Positions 1 through 8,704 are shown, counted from the first letter of the stretch. The stretch is 35,239 nucleotides of DNA from Myxococcales bacterium (GCA_013298625.1 JAAFIF010000098.1:1-35239), one strand, 5' to 3'. Translations and numbers: made by a program. Notes: a model not told the origin generated them from the letters alone.

Positions 1-164
1 GCGGCGCGACGGACGTTGGCGACAGCGACGTACGAGTCGCCTCCCGCGTCGAAACGCAGCTTGAGCAGCGCCCCGAGCGGGTTGGCCTCGATGACCGTCG
101 CGGCTTCGAACGGCCCCCCGAGGCGAGAAGCCAACACGCGATCACCAACAGCGAACGAACTCAT
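1..164 (-). CDS. Partial small protein with an SH3/Tudor-like beta-barrel, C-terminus off the window
   Basis: The reading frame starts at an ATG whose complement lies at 162-164 and runs off the left edge after 54 codons. A good Shine-Dalgarno GGAGG lies six bases upstream of the ATG, which supports the start. The visible protein begins MSSFAVGDRVLASRLGG and continues with alternating hydrophobic strands ending in a short basic stretch (NVRRA). The pattern 'VGDRVLA...A.VIE......LKLRFD.G...YVAV.NVR' is that of small SH3-, Tudor- or KOW-like barrels. I do not recognise a specific family and the function is unknown. It is divergent from the beta-propeller gene at 240, with about 75 bp between the starts. 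Confidence 0.6.
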   Translation of the reverse strand, partial: MSSFAVGDRVLASRLGGPFEAATVIEANPLGALLKLRFDAGGDSYVAVANVRRA

Positions 165-239
165 CTTCGACCTCCAGAAGTGGGGAGTGTAGCGCGGACA
201 CTTGACGGAAGGATCACTCACGCGAGACGACTTCACGTG

Positions 240-1523
240 ATGACTTCTGACTCGCGAGTGACTTCAGGGCGGGTGGCGCTGTTGGCTCTGGTTCCGGCGC
301 TGCTGGTGGCGCGGTGCGGGATCTGGCCGTCTTTTCCGGACGAACTGATTTCTGGCGACGCTGGCGTGCAGAGCGACGCGCGCACGGACGCGACCACCGA
401 CGGCAGCCGCGACGGCAGCACCGAAGGCGGGCTCACCGACGCGGCGACGGACGCGCGCGACGCGACGGTCGACTCGGCGCCGGACGCGCCCGAGAGCTGG
501 TACGGCTTTCGTGCGTGCGCGGCGCCCGCGATGAGCATGGTGGCCCCAGAGCCAGCGTTTCCCCGTGGCGGCGGCGACGGCGGGGCGGACGCAGGCTTCG
601 TCAACATCACCGGCATCACGACCCCGCGCGACATCACGTTCGACGGGCTCGGCGAGATGCTCGTGTCCGGCCGCGACAGCGGCGGCGCAGCGGCAGCCAT
701 CTTCAAGATCAACGCCGCGGGCAGCGTGCGGATGTTCTACACGACCCCGCAGGGCAGCATTTCGGGCGCGCGCTTTCTGACCAACGGCAACGTGCTCGTG
801 GCGGGCTCGTTCTCGATGGGGGCCACGGTGGTGCCGGGCATCACGATGCTCGACCCGACGGCGATGGTGCAGGGACGACTCGCGTTTGCCGTGGGATTTC
901 CCTGGGCGGCGCTCGCGCAGGACAACGGCGGATTCACGGTGTTCGACAGCACGATCAGCACCCAGATCGTGCAGTTCGCCGCGGGTCCGCTGCCGGCCAC
1001 CACGCCGACGCCCGTGGACACGTCCATGGCCACCGGCGCCGCGGCCTCGCAACAACGCGGGGGAACGCTCTCTGCCGACGGCCGTCACCTCTTCGTCGTC
1101 TCGCAGGACGCCGCGCTCGTCCACGAGTACGAGGTCTCTGCCGCGGGCGCGGTCAACGGCGCCACGCGCCGCGTGTACGCCAACCTCGGCACCGCGACGC
1201 CGTCGCTCTCGCAGCCGCGCTCGCTCGCCTTCGACCAGTGCGGCAACCTGTACGTCAGCGCGTCCACCGTCGGCGGCGCATCCACCGGCGTGATCGCGCG
1301 CATCCCCGCGCGCGGCGGCGCGCCGTTCATCCTCGCGTCCTTCGAGCAGCCCGACACGCAGCGCACGATCGCCTTCGGCGCAGGCCCTGGATTCTCGAGC
1401 GAGCACATCTACGTCGCCGACGTCTCGACGCAGATCATCCGGCGCATCGCTGTCGGCATCCCTGGCCAGCCCGTGGCTTCGCCCGGCACTGGCATGATGA
1501 TGATGATGCCGCGCGACATGTGA
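240..1523 (+). CDS. Secreted or lipoprotein-like beta-propeller protein (SMP-30/NHL type)
   Basis: The 427-residue protein begins MTSDSRVTSGRV and has a hydrophobic signal segment (about residues 12-24) followed by Cys25 in 'LLVARCGIW'. This is a poor lipobox because Arg sits at -1, so lipidation is doubtful. Residues about 40-85 form an Asp/Ala/Thr/Ser-rich linker, a common spacer in myxobacterial envelope proteins. From about residue 115 the sequence shows repeated 'D.tFDG.GeMLVSG', 'FLTNGNVLVAGSF', 'SLAFDQCGNLYVSA' and 'IYVADVSTQIIRRI' units, the signature of SMP-30/NHL-like six-bladed propellers. The end carries five consecutive Met from an ATG microsatellite at 1494-1508. An in-frame GTG at 180 is possible, but the ATG at 240 places the signal peptide at the N-terminus. 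It is followed 10 bp later by the next gene and is probably co-transcribed with it. The ligand is unknown. Confidence 0.75.
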   Translation: MTSDSRVTSGRVALLALVPALLVARCGIWPSFPDELISGDAGVQSDARTDATTDGSRDGSTEGGLTDAATDARDATVDSAPDAPESWYGFRACAAPAMSMVAPEPAFPRGGGDGGADAGFVNITGITTPRDITFDGLGEMLVSGRDSGGAAAAIFKINAAGSVRMFYTTPQGSISGARFLTNGNVLVAGSFSMGATVVPGITMLDPTAMVQGRLAFAVGFPWAALAQDNGGFTVFDSTISTQIVQFAAGPLPATTPTPVDTSMATGAAASQQRGGTLSADGRHLFVVSQDAALVHEYEVSAAGAVNGATRRVYANLGTATPSLSQPRSLAFDQCGNLYVSASTVGGASTGVIARIPARGGAPFILASFEQPDTQRTIAFGAGPGFSSEHIYVADVSTQIIRRIAVGIPGQPVASPGTGMMMMMPRDM

Positions 1524-1533
1524 TCAGCGCGTC

Positions 1534-2385
1534 GTGAGCCTCAGACCGTCACTCTTCTCGCGCCTGGTCGAACACTGCACCTTGCGGGCGACCCGCGCGG
1601 CGCGGCCTGCGACCTCCGAGGCGACCCGCGCGCTTCGATCGCAGCTCGACCGCGCCGAAGCGTCCCTCGAACACGCCCGCGAGCAGTGGCGCGAGGGCGA
1701 CGGTGACGCCGCGCTCGAAGCGCTGCGCGAAGCCGAGCGGACCTTCGACGAAGCGCTGGGGCCGAGCGGCTCGGCGTTGCAGCGCGCTGCATCTCCGTAC
1801 GCGCCGTTGCCCGACGACGCGCGGCGCTCGATCGCGACCTTCAACGCGCGATGGTCGGACCTCGCCGCGGCGCTCGATCGCGTGCGCCCCGCAGCCGCGC
1901 CCGCAGCGCGCAACCTCACGCTCTTGCTCTGGCGATGGGCCGTCGCGATCGCCCTCGTCGTGTTCTTCGTCGACGGGACGCGCTCGATCCTCGAGCGGCG
2001 CGCGACGAAGACCACCGCGTCGGCCTCGTGGGGCGTGACGTACCCGCCCGAGAACATTCGCGACCACAATTTCGACACGAGCTGGCTGCTGCCCGACGGC
2101 GCGACGGGTTGGATCCACGCGGCGTTCTCCGCGCGCTCGGTGCGAGCGGTGAAGATCTACAGCGTGCGGAGGCTGCCGTCGTACGGGGCCAAGCTCGCGA
2201 CGGTGGACTTCGAGCTCGGCGGCAGGGTCGTCCACAGCGCGCCGATCGACCTGAGCTCGACGCTCGGGCAGAGCGCTCCGCACGTGCTCGCGCTGCCGGC
2301 GCCGCTGCGGGTCGACGCGGTTCGCCTGACGATTCGCAGCTTTCACGGGCTCGGCGGCGGCGTGGGCGAGCTCGAAATCGAGTGA
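1534..2385 (+). CDS. Single-pass membrane protein: coiled-coil N-terminus, discoidin-like C-terminal domain
   Basis: The start is a GTG 10 bp after the preceding stop, so the two genes are probably one transcript. The 283-residue protein has an alpha-helical, charged, coiled-coil-prone segment at about residues 30-75 that is rich in Ala, Glu and Arg. One transmembrane helix follows at about 129-147 (LLLWRWAVAIALVVFFVDG). The C-terminal domain of about 120 residues contains 'IRDHNFDTSWLLPDG', 'GWIHAAFS' and 'VRAVKIYSVR', the arrangement of F5/8 type C (discoidin) galactose-binding-like beta-sandwiches, which bind carbohydrates or other envelope ligands. There is no enzymatic motif. I infer that the coiled coil is cytoplasmic and the discoidin domain periplasmic or extracellular. 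The fold assignment is moderately secure; the function is not known. Confidence 0.7.
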   Translation: MSLRPSLFSRLVEHCTLRATRAARPATSEATRALRSQLDRAEASLEHAREQWREGDGDAALEALREAERTFDEALGPSGSALQRAASPYAPLPDDARRSIATFNARWSDLAAALDRVRPAAAPAARNLTLLLWRWAVAIALVVFFVDGTRSILERRATKTTASASWGVTYPPENIRDHNFDTSWLLPDGATGWIHAAFSARSVRAVKIYSVRRLPSYGAKLATVDFELGGRVVHSAPIDLSSTLGQSAPHVLALPAPLRVDAVRLTIRSFHGLGGGVGELEIE

Positions 2386-2583
2386 CGTCGCGCGACGGTG
2401 AACGAGCGGCGGGGCATGCGCGCACGCCCCTGCTGGTGACCCAGGACGCTCGCGCGCGCATCGCGCACGGCGCTCAGCGCGGCTGTGAGTGAGTCTTGAT
2501 TACGTGGGTGTAGGTTGCTCTTGGGGAAGCACAGAGAGCAGCGCGTTCGAGCGGGCCGAGAAGTGCGCGTTCGCCGCGCGACC
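2386..2583. other. Convergent intergenic region
   Basis: This 198-bp stretch separates two genes that converge on it. I see no repeat of the dispersed family and no gene. It presumably contains transcription termination signals, but I could not identify a clear hairpin with a T-run. Confidence 0.4.
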
Positions 2584-4278
2584 TCAGCGCCTGCGGTACA
2601 ACCGAAACGTCCCCGAGGTCGCGACCAGCTCTGCCCGCGCGGCGAGCGGCGCTTCGTCCGCGGCGGTGGGAGCCCAGTTGCTCGTCAACACCAGGTCGAA
2701 CTTCTGCCAGAGCAGCTCGTTGGCGTACCACGCGGGGTCGCGCTCGAGGATGTACACCGGGGCTGGCATCGGCACCCGGTAGCGCAGCGGCAGCAAATTG
2801 TGTGGAAAAACGCTGGTGTCGTACACAGGCGTCTCGACCCCGCACAGCGCAGCGAGCGTCTCGTGCGCCTGGTGCATGTGCGGGCTGTGCAGCACCGCGC
2901 TCTCGCGGGTCATGGGCACATATCCGAGGACGCTGAACGGAGCCCTGCGCGCGCGTCGGCACGGCTCAGCCAGCGCGACGATGGGGCCCGTCTCGCTCTT
3001 GTACGCGTTGTGATGGGCTGTGGTGATCTGGCGAACGCGCCCGAAGGCGAAGGCGAACACCATCGCGGCGAGCACGTACTCGCGCAGCGGGCGGCGCCAC
3101 GGTGACGGCTTGGGGGCGTCGGGGGCGCGGTCGACTGTGCTCTCGTCCGCAGGCCACAGCGCGAGCGGCAGCGTCCACAGGGCGATGTCGACATGACGCG
3201 GGCCGATCGTCTGCGCGTTGACCGTCTCGGGCAGCGCGAAGAAGCTCGCGATCGACAAGAGCGAGAACCACTCGAACCACGGGGCGCGGCGGTTCTCTCG
3301 GCGCGCGAGCAAGAGCATCGCGAGCACGACCAGCGCAAACGCCACGAAGTAGTGAAACTCGTGCTTGTCCCGAGAGTGAACGAAGTAGACCCAGAGCCCG
3401 AGCAGCTTGGACTCGATCGACGGGTCGACCGGCACGAGGGCGTGGCCCGTTCGCGCCGCGGCCGCGCCGCGCTGCGTGCGCAGAAACCACAGCCCGAAGA
3501 GCAGCAGCGACGGGCCGATCGCGACGAGCGAGCGCCACGCGGTGTCGAACGCGCGCTTCGCCGCGGCGCGCAGAGAGTCTGCGCGAAAGGACGCGAGGTC
3601 GCGACCGATGGCGACCACCGTGAAGAGCCCGAGCAGCAGCGTGGTCCACGCGTACACGTGGCCGTGCGCGAGAAAGAGCAGCGTCGAGAAGAGCGCGCCG
3701 CGGATCATGGCGGTGCGCGGAGGCTGATCGTCACGGCGGTCGAGCAGGACGCTCCACTCGGCGAGCGCGAGGACCATGAACGTCGAGGCCGTGTAGAACG
3801 GGACGAACCCGTTGCTCGACCACGCCTTGCAGTACACCGACGTAAACGCGAACAGCGCGGCCCACGGGGCGCGGCCGGTGCGCTTGAGCGCGTAGGCAAC
3901 AGCCAAGGGAAATCCCAGGTAATACAGCAGCAGAACGGCGATTCCGAACGCGCGCACCGGGTCGAGCAGCTTCTCGAACGGAAACGCCACGCGGTACACG
4001 AGCGTGTTGGCGTCGAACCACGAGACCGGGTGATACAGCGCCGAGACCGGGTCCGAAGCGCCCCGCGCGTTCACCGCGGCCACCATCAAGTGGTAGTGAA
4101 AGTCCTGCCCTGGCCCGATGGGGCTGCGCCAGTGCGCGGTGACCGTGAGCGCGACGAGCGCCGCGAAGAGCGCAGAAAACACAGGCTGTTCGCGCACCGC
4201 GGCGACGAAGGCCGCGCCGGTGTCCGAGAGCCACTTTCGCACGGCGGCCAGGCGGCCCTTCGCGTCGGTCGAGGTCAC
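2584..4278 (-). CDS. Polytopic inner-membrane protein, possibly a GT-C fold glycosyltransferase
   Basis: The 564-residue protein starts at a GTG (complement at 4276-4278). It has about ten hydrophobic segments spread over residues 30-440, a first periplasmic loop bearing 'GPGQDFHYHLM' soon after the first membrane helix, and a soluble C-terminal part of about 120 residues ending RLYRRR. An acidic/His motif in the first large loop followed by many helices is typical of GT-C glycosyltransferases that use lipid-linked sugars, such as ArnT/PMT relatives. I cannot see a diagnostic family motif, so this is inference. It diverges from the Cys-rich lipoprotein gene at 4394. Both genes carry the same 11-base motif just before their starts, so they may be co-regulated. 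Confidence 0.6.
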   Translation of the reverse strand: MTSTDAKGRLAAVRKWLSDTGAAFVAAVREQPVFSALFAALVALTVTAHWRSPIGPGQDFHYHLMVAAVNARGASDPVSALYHPVSWFDANTLVYRVAFPFEKLLDPVRAFGIAVLLLYYLGFPLAVAYALKRTGRAPWAALFAFTSVYCKAWSSNGFVPFYTASTFMVLALAEWSVLLDRRDDQPPRTAMIRGALFSTLLFLAHGHVYAWTTLLLGLFTVVAIGRDLASFRADSLRAAAKRAFDTAWRSLVAIGPSLLLFGLWFLRTQRGAAAARTGHALVPVDPSIESKLLGLWVYFVHSRDKHEFHYFVAFALVVLAMLLLARRENRRAPWFEWFSLLSIASFFALPETVNAQTIGPRHVDIALWTLPLALWPADESTVDRAPDAPKPSPWRRPLREYVLAAMVFAFAFGRVRQITTAHHNAYKSETGPIVALAEPCRRARRAPFSVLGYVPMTRESAVLHSPHMHQAHETLAALCGVETPVYDTSVFPHNLLPLRYRVPMPAPVYILERDPAWYANELLWQKFDLVLTSNWAPTAADEAPLAARAELVATSGTFRLYRRR

Positions 4279-4393
4279 CGCTCGTGTCTACTCGAACCGC
4301 GCCCACGCAGAAAGAGCCTCTGACGCTCGCGTTCGACGCCCGCGCTGGGATTTGGGCGGTCCGGCGGCGCTTCGAGTAGACTGAGCCACTCCG
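4279..4393. promoter_or_regulatory. Divergent promoter region with an 11-bp inverted motif near both start codons
   Basis: The sequence GTCTACTCGAA at 4286-4296 is exactly inverted as TTCGAGTAGAC at 4371-4381. Read in the direction of each gene, TTCGAGTAGAC therefore lies 7 bases before the leftward GTG start and 12 bases before the rightward GTG start. Either these are matching -10-type promoter elements with very short leaders, or they are two half sites of one regulator. The sequence shows the symmetry; the function is inferred. Confidence 0.45.
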
Positions 4394-5839
4394 GTGCGAC
4401 TGGACTCGCTCACAGCACGGCTCGCGCTCGCGCTGCTCACCACGAGCGTCGCGTCGGGCTGCATCGTGCCCGCGACGCTGGTCGAAGTGATCGTCGAGAC
4501 GGACATTCCTGGCGAAGGGCCCTTCGATCTGCGCGTGTACGCACGGGAGGGAGACCGGCCGTTTGGCACGGACACGCCCGCGCGCAGCAACGCGTCCATC
4601 AACATGGTGGCGAGGTATTTGCGCAACGGAAGCGCTCCGTCGTTTGTGCTCGTCCCGCGGCAGGGCGCGGCGCGGGACGGGTCGATGACCGCGCGCATCG
4701 AAGCGCAGAGCGGCGAGACGGTCCTGCGACGGGACGTGCGGTTTCGGTTCGTCCCCAACCAGCACGGGTATTTGCGCATCGTCCTGCGCTCGGCGTGCGC
4801 GCTTCCGGACACGCGCTGCCGCGTGGTCGAGCCGTGCACACGCCAGGGAGTGTGCGAAGAAAACGGGCAGACGTGCGGAGACAACGGCGCGTGCGTCTCG
4901 ACGTTGGTGGCGCCGTCGGGGACGAGGCCGAGACCGGTCGTTCCGCCGCCGTTCGATGGAGGGATGGAGGTCGAAGGCGGCGCAGACGCGTGCGTCCCGA
5001 CGTGTCCCGGCGTGCGCTGCGGCGAGAGCGACGGCTGCGGCGGCGTGTGCAACGGACCGTGCGCGGGCGGAGAGCGCTGCGTCGACGGGCGCTGCGAGTG
5101 CAGCCCAGGCTTCACCTCGTGCGGCGGGATGTGCCGCCCCGACGCCGAGGTCGAGTGCACCATGGGCATGACCCGCGCCATGTCCTGCGGCGCCTGCGGG
5201 ACGCGCATGGACTCGTGCGGCGCAGACTGCCGTTGGTCGAGCGGGATGTGCTCGGGCGGCGGCTCGTGCATGCCTGGAGAAACCCAGTCCGAACGCTGCG
5301 GCAACTGCGGCTCGCGCTCGCGCTCGTGCCAGGCCGACTGCACGTGGGGCGCGTTCGGCGCGTGCTCGGGCGAAGGCGCCTGCGCCGCAGGCCAATCGCA
5401 GTCACAGCCCTGCGGCAACTGCGGAACGCAATCCCGCATGTGCCAGGCGGACTGCACCTGGGGCACCTACAGCGCGTGCGGAGGTGCTGGCCCGTGCAGC
5501 CCTGGGCAAACGCAAACCCAAGCGTGCGGCAACTGCGGGACGCAATCCCGCACCTGCGCGGGCACTTGCCAGTGGCCCGCGTGGGGCGCGTGCACAGGGC
5601 AAGGCGTGTGCGCCGCGGGCTCGACCCGCGCAGGGTGCGACCGCTGCGGCGTCGAGGTGTGTAGCGCGAGTTGCACCTGGGGCGCGTGCCAGCCCAGCGC
5701 CGGTTCGCAGTGCCTACACAACGGCGGAAGCAACTATCGCTCGTGCTCGCGATGCCGCAACGGCGCGCAGTTCTGCCTGTCCTCCTGCGTATGGAGCACC
5801 GCATGCTGCTCGCTCGGATCGTGCCCGTCCTGCCTTTGA
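4394..5839 (+). CDS. Cys-rich repeat lipoprotein
   Basis: The 481-residue protein starts at a GTG and has a classical lipoprotein signal 'LLTTSVASGC' with Cys23 as lipidation site. Residues about 25-150 form a beta-rich domain. After an 'EPCTRQGVCEENGQTCGDNGACV' type knot and a Pro-rich hinge, residues about 200-481 contain dozens of Cys arranged in repeats of the form 'GQ.Q.Q.CGNCGTQSR.CQADCTWG.Y.AC.G.G.C'. Four to five such units are visible. These are probably disulfide-stapled, EGF- or thrombospondin-like modules displayed on the outer membrane. The architecture matches large Cys-rich surface proteins common in Polyangiales and Myxococcales, for which adhesion is often proposed but not shown. 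A shared motif in its divergent promoter suggests co-expression with the polytopic protein on the other strand. Confidence 0.75.
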   Translation: MRLDSLTARLALALLTTSVASGCIVPATLVEVIVETDIPGEGPFDLRVYAREGDRPFGTDTPARSNASINMVARYLRNGSAPSFVLVPRQGAARDGSMTARIEAQSGETVLRRDVRFRFVPNQHGYLRIVLRSACALPDTRCRVVEPCTRQGVCEENGQTCGDNGACVSTLVAPSGTRPRPVVPPPFDGGMEVEGGADACVPTCPGVRCGESDGCGGVCNGPCAGGERCVDGRCECSPGFTSCGGMCRPDAEVECTMGMTRAMSCGACGTRMDSCGADCRWSSGMCSGGGSCMPGETQSERCGNCGSRSRSCQADCTWGAFGACSGEGACAAGQSQSQPCGNCGTQSRMCQADCTWGTYSACGGAGPCSPGQTQTQACGNCGTQSRTCAGTCQWPAWGACTGQGVCAAGSTRAGCDRCGVEVCSASCTWGACQPSAGSQCLHNGGSNYRSCSRCRNGAQFCLSSCVWSTACCSLGSCPSCL

Positions 5840-5875
5840 GCGCGAGCTGTTTGTGATACTTCCCACAGCGCTGTC

Positions 5876-8218
5876 ATGGCGCTGCGAACGATCACGCAAG
5901 AGTGGCTCGACGCTCTCTCCGTCGCTCAGCTCGAAGCCGAGCTGCGCAGGCACAACCGCTTGTACTGGGACGAGCACAAGCCAGAGATCTCCGACTACGA
6001 CTACGACCGCATCGTCAACCGTCTGAAGGCCCTCTCGCCGAGCTCCAAAGTGCTCGACGAGATGGGCGCCACGGTCGTCACCGCCGCGATCACCGCGGAC
6101 CCAGACGGCGCTCCCCCGGTGCGCCACAAGGCCCGCATGCTCTCGCTCGACAAGTGCTACGCGCACGACGAGCTCGAGAAGTGGGCCGCGACCTTCGCTG
6201 GCAAAGTGATGGTCTCGCCCAAGTTCGACGGGATCGCGTGCTCGCTGCACTACGACGACAGCGGCGCGCTCGTGCTCGCCGCGACCCGCGGCGACGGCGC
6301 CGTCGGCGAGAACATCACGGCCAACGCCAAGGTCATCCGCGACGTCCCCAACAAGATCGCCGCGCGCGCAGTCGAAGTGCGCGGAGAGATCTTCATGCGC
6401 ATCTCGGTCTTCGAGAAGTACAAGGCCGAGGGCTTCGCCAACCCGCGCAACCTCGCCGCAGGAGCGATCAAACAGAAAGACGTCGCCCGCTCCGAAGCGT
6501 ACGGCCTCTCGTTTGCCGCCTACGACCTCGTCGGAACCGACCACGCGACCGAACACGAGAAGATGGACGCCCTCGCCAAGATGGGCTTCTTGCCCATCGA
6601 GAAGGCCGTCATCGACAAGTCCCAAATGGTCGCCGCGTACGAAGACATGGCCGCGCGGCGCAGCGGCTTGGACTTCGAGATCGACGGCGTGGTCTTCAGG
6701 GCCGATTCGACCAGCGAGCAGCGCAGGCTCGGCGCCACCTCGCACCACCCGCGCTACGCCATCGCGTACAAATTTCAGGGCGACTCTGGCAGCACGATCG
6801 TGCGCGAGATCGAGTGGAGCGTCTCTCGCTCGGGCGCCATCACGCCGGTCGCGCTCATCGATCCGGTGACCCTCTCTGGAGCCACGGTCTCGCGAGCGTC
6901 GCTGCACAACGTCGGCTTCATCGACAAGCTCAAGCTCAGCAAGAACGCCACGGTCGTCGTCATGCGCCGCGGCGGAGTGATCCCCAACGTCGAGTTCGTC
7001 AGCAAGCCAGGGGACGTGGCGTTCGAGGTCCCCACCACGTGCCCGTCCTGCGGCGGACACGTGCGCCGCGAGGGTGACTTCATCTTCTGCGACAAGCCCC
7101 GCGCGTGCCGCAGCTCGGTCATCGGCCAGCTCTCGCACTACGCCGACGTCGTCGGGATCTTGGGCTTCGGCGACGCTGTCCTCGCCGGCGCGTTCGACCG
7201 AGGAATCCTCGCGCGACCCGCGGACTTCTACGAGCTCACCGAGCGCAAGCTGCTCTCGCTCGACCGCATGGGATCGCGCCTCGCCAAGCGCCTCTTGCGC
7301 GAGATCGACCGCGCGCGAAAGCTCGACCTCGCGACGTTCTTGCGGGCGTTCGGGATGCACGAGGTCGGCAAGCTCGTCAGCGAGCTGCTCGCCGAGAAGT
7401 ACGGCGCGCTCGAGAAGATCTACGAGGTCGACGAGGTCGAGCTCGCGACGATCCCGCGCATCGGGCCCACCATCTCGCGGGCCGTCGTCAAATCCCTGCG
7501 AGAAGCGAAGGACGAGATCGAAGCGGCGCGCACGCACGTCGAGATCGTCGCGCTCACCGACCGCCCCGCGGCGAGCGCCGCAGAGGCCACGCGATCGGGC
7601 GGCGTCGCGACGCTCGCAGGGCTGAGCTTCGTGTTCACTGGGTCGCTCGCCACCATGCGCCGCGCCGAGGCCGAGCGCATGGTGAAGGACCGCGGCGCGG
7701 TGGCGCAGGACAACGTCACCAAGAACCTCAGCTACCTCGTCGTAGGCGAGCAGCGCACCGACGAGAAGAGCTCGAAAGAGAAGATCGCCGAGAAGTTCAT
7801 CGAGTCGGGATCGAGCCTGAAGATCATCAGCGAGAAGGACTTCGCCGCGATGGTCAAAGAGGCCGACGCGCGCGCCGCGAGCGAAGGGCCCTCGGTCGAG
7901 CGCGAAGCCAGCGAAGCGCGACCCGCGACGGCCGTGGCAGAGAGAGAGCCCGGCGGCGCTGCAGCGTTTGCGTTGGCGCCTCCCGTTGTGGCACCGAGCG
8001 CGAAGGCGCCCGCTGCGTACACGGCGAAGCCAGCGGGGCGGGCCCCGAGCAAGCCGAAGGCGAGCGAGCTCGAGGCGCGTCCGCTCAAGGACGACCCCGA
8101 GCCCGATCGACGCAAAGAAGACCCCATGCTGCTCGCGCTGCTCGGCGGAATCCGCGCCCGCACGACGAGCGCCGAACCCACGAAATCAAGTGACGAGAGC
8201 GACGAGGACCCGAAGTGA
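5876..8218 (+). CDS. ligA: NAD+-dependent DNA ligase, LigA family, with a long C-terminal tail
   Basis: It seals nicks in DNA with NAD+ as adenylate donor. Domain Ia: 'YWDEHKPEISDYDYDRIV' (about 30-47). Adenylation domain: catalytic Lys116 in 'SPKFDG', 'TRGDGAVGENIT', 'EVRGEIFM', 'FANPRNLAAGAIKQKD' and 'EIDGVVFR'. OB domain: 'SRSGAITPVALIDPV'. A Zn finger follows with Cys389, 392, 405 and 411, then an HhH region and a BRCT domain (about 577-662). Normal LigA is about 670 residues; this one has 780 because of an Ala/Pro/Glu-rich tail of about 115 residues. Departures from canonical motifs are Phe in KxDG, Asn for Asp in GEDVT, and Arg275 where the motif IV Lys is expected. It may be the housekeeping enzyme of this lineage or a divergent second copy. 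The stop overlaps the next start, so translation is coupled. Confidence 0.9.
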   Translation: MALRTITQEWLDALSVAQLEAELRRHNRLYWDEHKPEISDYDYDRIVNRLKALSPSSKVLDEMGATVVTAAITADPDGAPPVRHKARMLSLDKCYAHDELEKWAATFAGKVMVSPKFDGIACSLHYDDSGALVLAATRGDGAVGENITANAKVIRDVPNKIAARAVEVRGEIFMRISVFEKYKAEGFANPRNLAAGAIKQKDVARSEAYGLSFAAYDLVGTDHATEHEKMDALAKMGFLPIEKAVIDKSQMVAAYEDMAARRSGLDFEIDGVVFRADSTSEQRRLGATSHHPRYAIAYKFQGDSGSTIVREIEWSVSRSGAITPVALIDPVTLSGATVSRASLHNVGFIDKLKLSKNATVVVMRRGGVIPNVEFVSKPGDVAFEVPTTCPSCGGHVRREGDFIFCDKPRACRSSVIGQLSHYADVVGILGFGDAVLAGAFDRGILARPADFYELTERKLLSLDRMGSRLAKRLLREIDRARKLDLATFLRAFGMHEVGKLVSELLAEKYGALEKIYEVDEVELATIPRIGPTISRAVVKSLREAKDEIEAARTHVEIVALTDRPAASAAEATRSGGVATLAGLSFVFTGSLATMRRAEAERMVKDRGAVAQDNVTKNLSYLVVGEQRTDEKSSKEKIAEKFIESGSSLKIISEKDFAAMVKEADARAASEGPSVEREASEARPATAVAEREPGGAAAFALAPPVVAPSAKAPAAYTAKPAGRAPSKPKASELEARPLKDDPEPDRRKEDPMLLALLGGIRARTTSAEPTKSSDESDEDPK

Positions 8219-8661
8219 CCGTTGAGCAGAGCCCTGCAGTGAGCGCGTCCTCGATGCGCCACACGTTCGAGCACGTCGTCGACCAGAGCGCGATCGACGC
8301 GTACGGCCACGTGAACAACCTCGTGTACATCCAGTGGGTGCTCGAGGCGGCGACGCGGCACTCGAGCGCCGCCGGCTGGGACGAGGCGCGCTACGCCCGC
8401 GAGAACGGCGCGTGGATCATCCGTCGCCACGAGATCGACTACCTGCGGCAAGCGCGCGAGGGCGACAGCCTGGTGATCGAGACGTGGGTCGAGAGCTACA
8501 CGCGGATCACCGCGCTGCGCGTGACCGAGATCCGCGAGCCGAGCGGAGAGTGCATCTGCCGCTGCAAGACCACGTGGGTGTACGTCGCGCGCAGCACGCT
8601 GCGACCGACGCGGATTCCCGAGGCGCTGCGGCTCGACTTCGAAGCGCACGCCGCGGGGTGA
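8215..8661 (+). CDS. Hotdog-fold acyl-CoA/acyl-ACP thioesterase (4HBT/FadM-like)
   Basis: The 148-residue protein starts at a GTG that overlaps the ligase stop by 4 bases. The diagnostic stretch is 'DQSAIDAYGHVNNLVYIQWV', matching the D..GHVNN..Y motif of single-domain 4HBT thioesterases that hydrolyse acyl-CoA or acyl-ACP. Further strands 'IDYLRQAREGDSLVIETWVE' and 'TTWVYVARSTLRPTRIP' fit the hotdog core. An alternative ATG at 8254 would remove 13 residues and still keep the fold intact. The substrate cannot be read from sequence. The coupling to a DNA ligase gene has no obvious metabolic logic and probably reflects shared transcription only. Confidence 0.85.
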   Translation: MTVEQSPAVSASSMRHTFEHVVDQSAIDAYGHVNNLVYIQWVLEAATRHSSAAGWDEARYARENGAWIIRRHEIDYLRQAREGDSLVIETWVESYTRITALRVTEIREPSGECICRCKTTWVYVARSTLRPTRIPEALRLDFEAHAAG

Positions 8662-8669
8662 TCGATCGC

Positions 8670-8704
8670 GGCCGTCGACGGCCGCTCGCTGGCCGTCGAC
8701 GGCC
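8670..8704. terminator. Duplicated perfect 14-bp palindrome after the thioesterase gene
   Basis: GGCCGTCGACGGCC occurs at 8670-8683 and again at 8691-8704, separated by 7 bases. Each is its own reverse complement, and together they can form one strong stem with a 7-base loop. It lies 9 bp after the thioesterase stop, so a factor-independent or stabilising transcript hairpin is plausible. No T-run follows, so the terminator role is inferred. Confidence 0.45.

Noticed and set aside
3731..5395. Very long leftward open frame of over 550 codons across the divergent region
   Set aside because: It overlaps the well-supported membrane protein and Cys-rich lipoprotein, is dominated by Arg/Ala/His, and is the mirror of a high-GC gene; no domain features.
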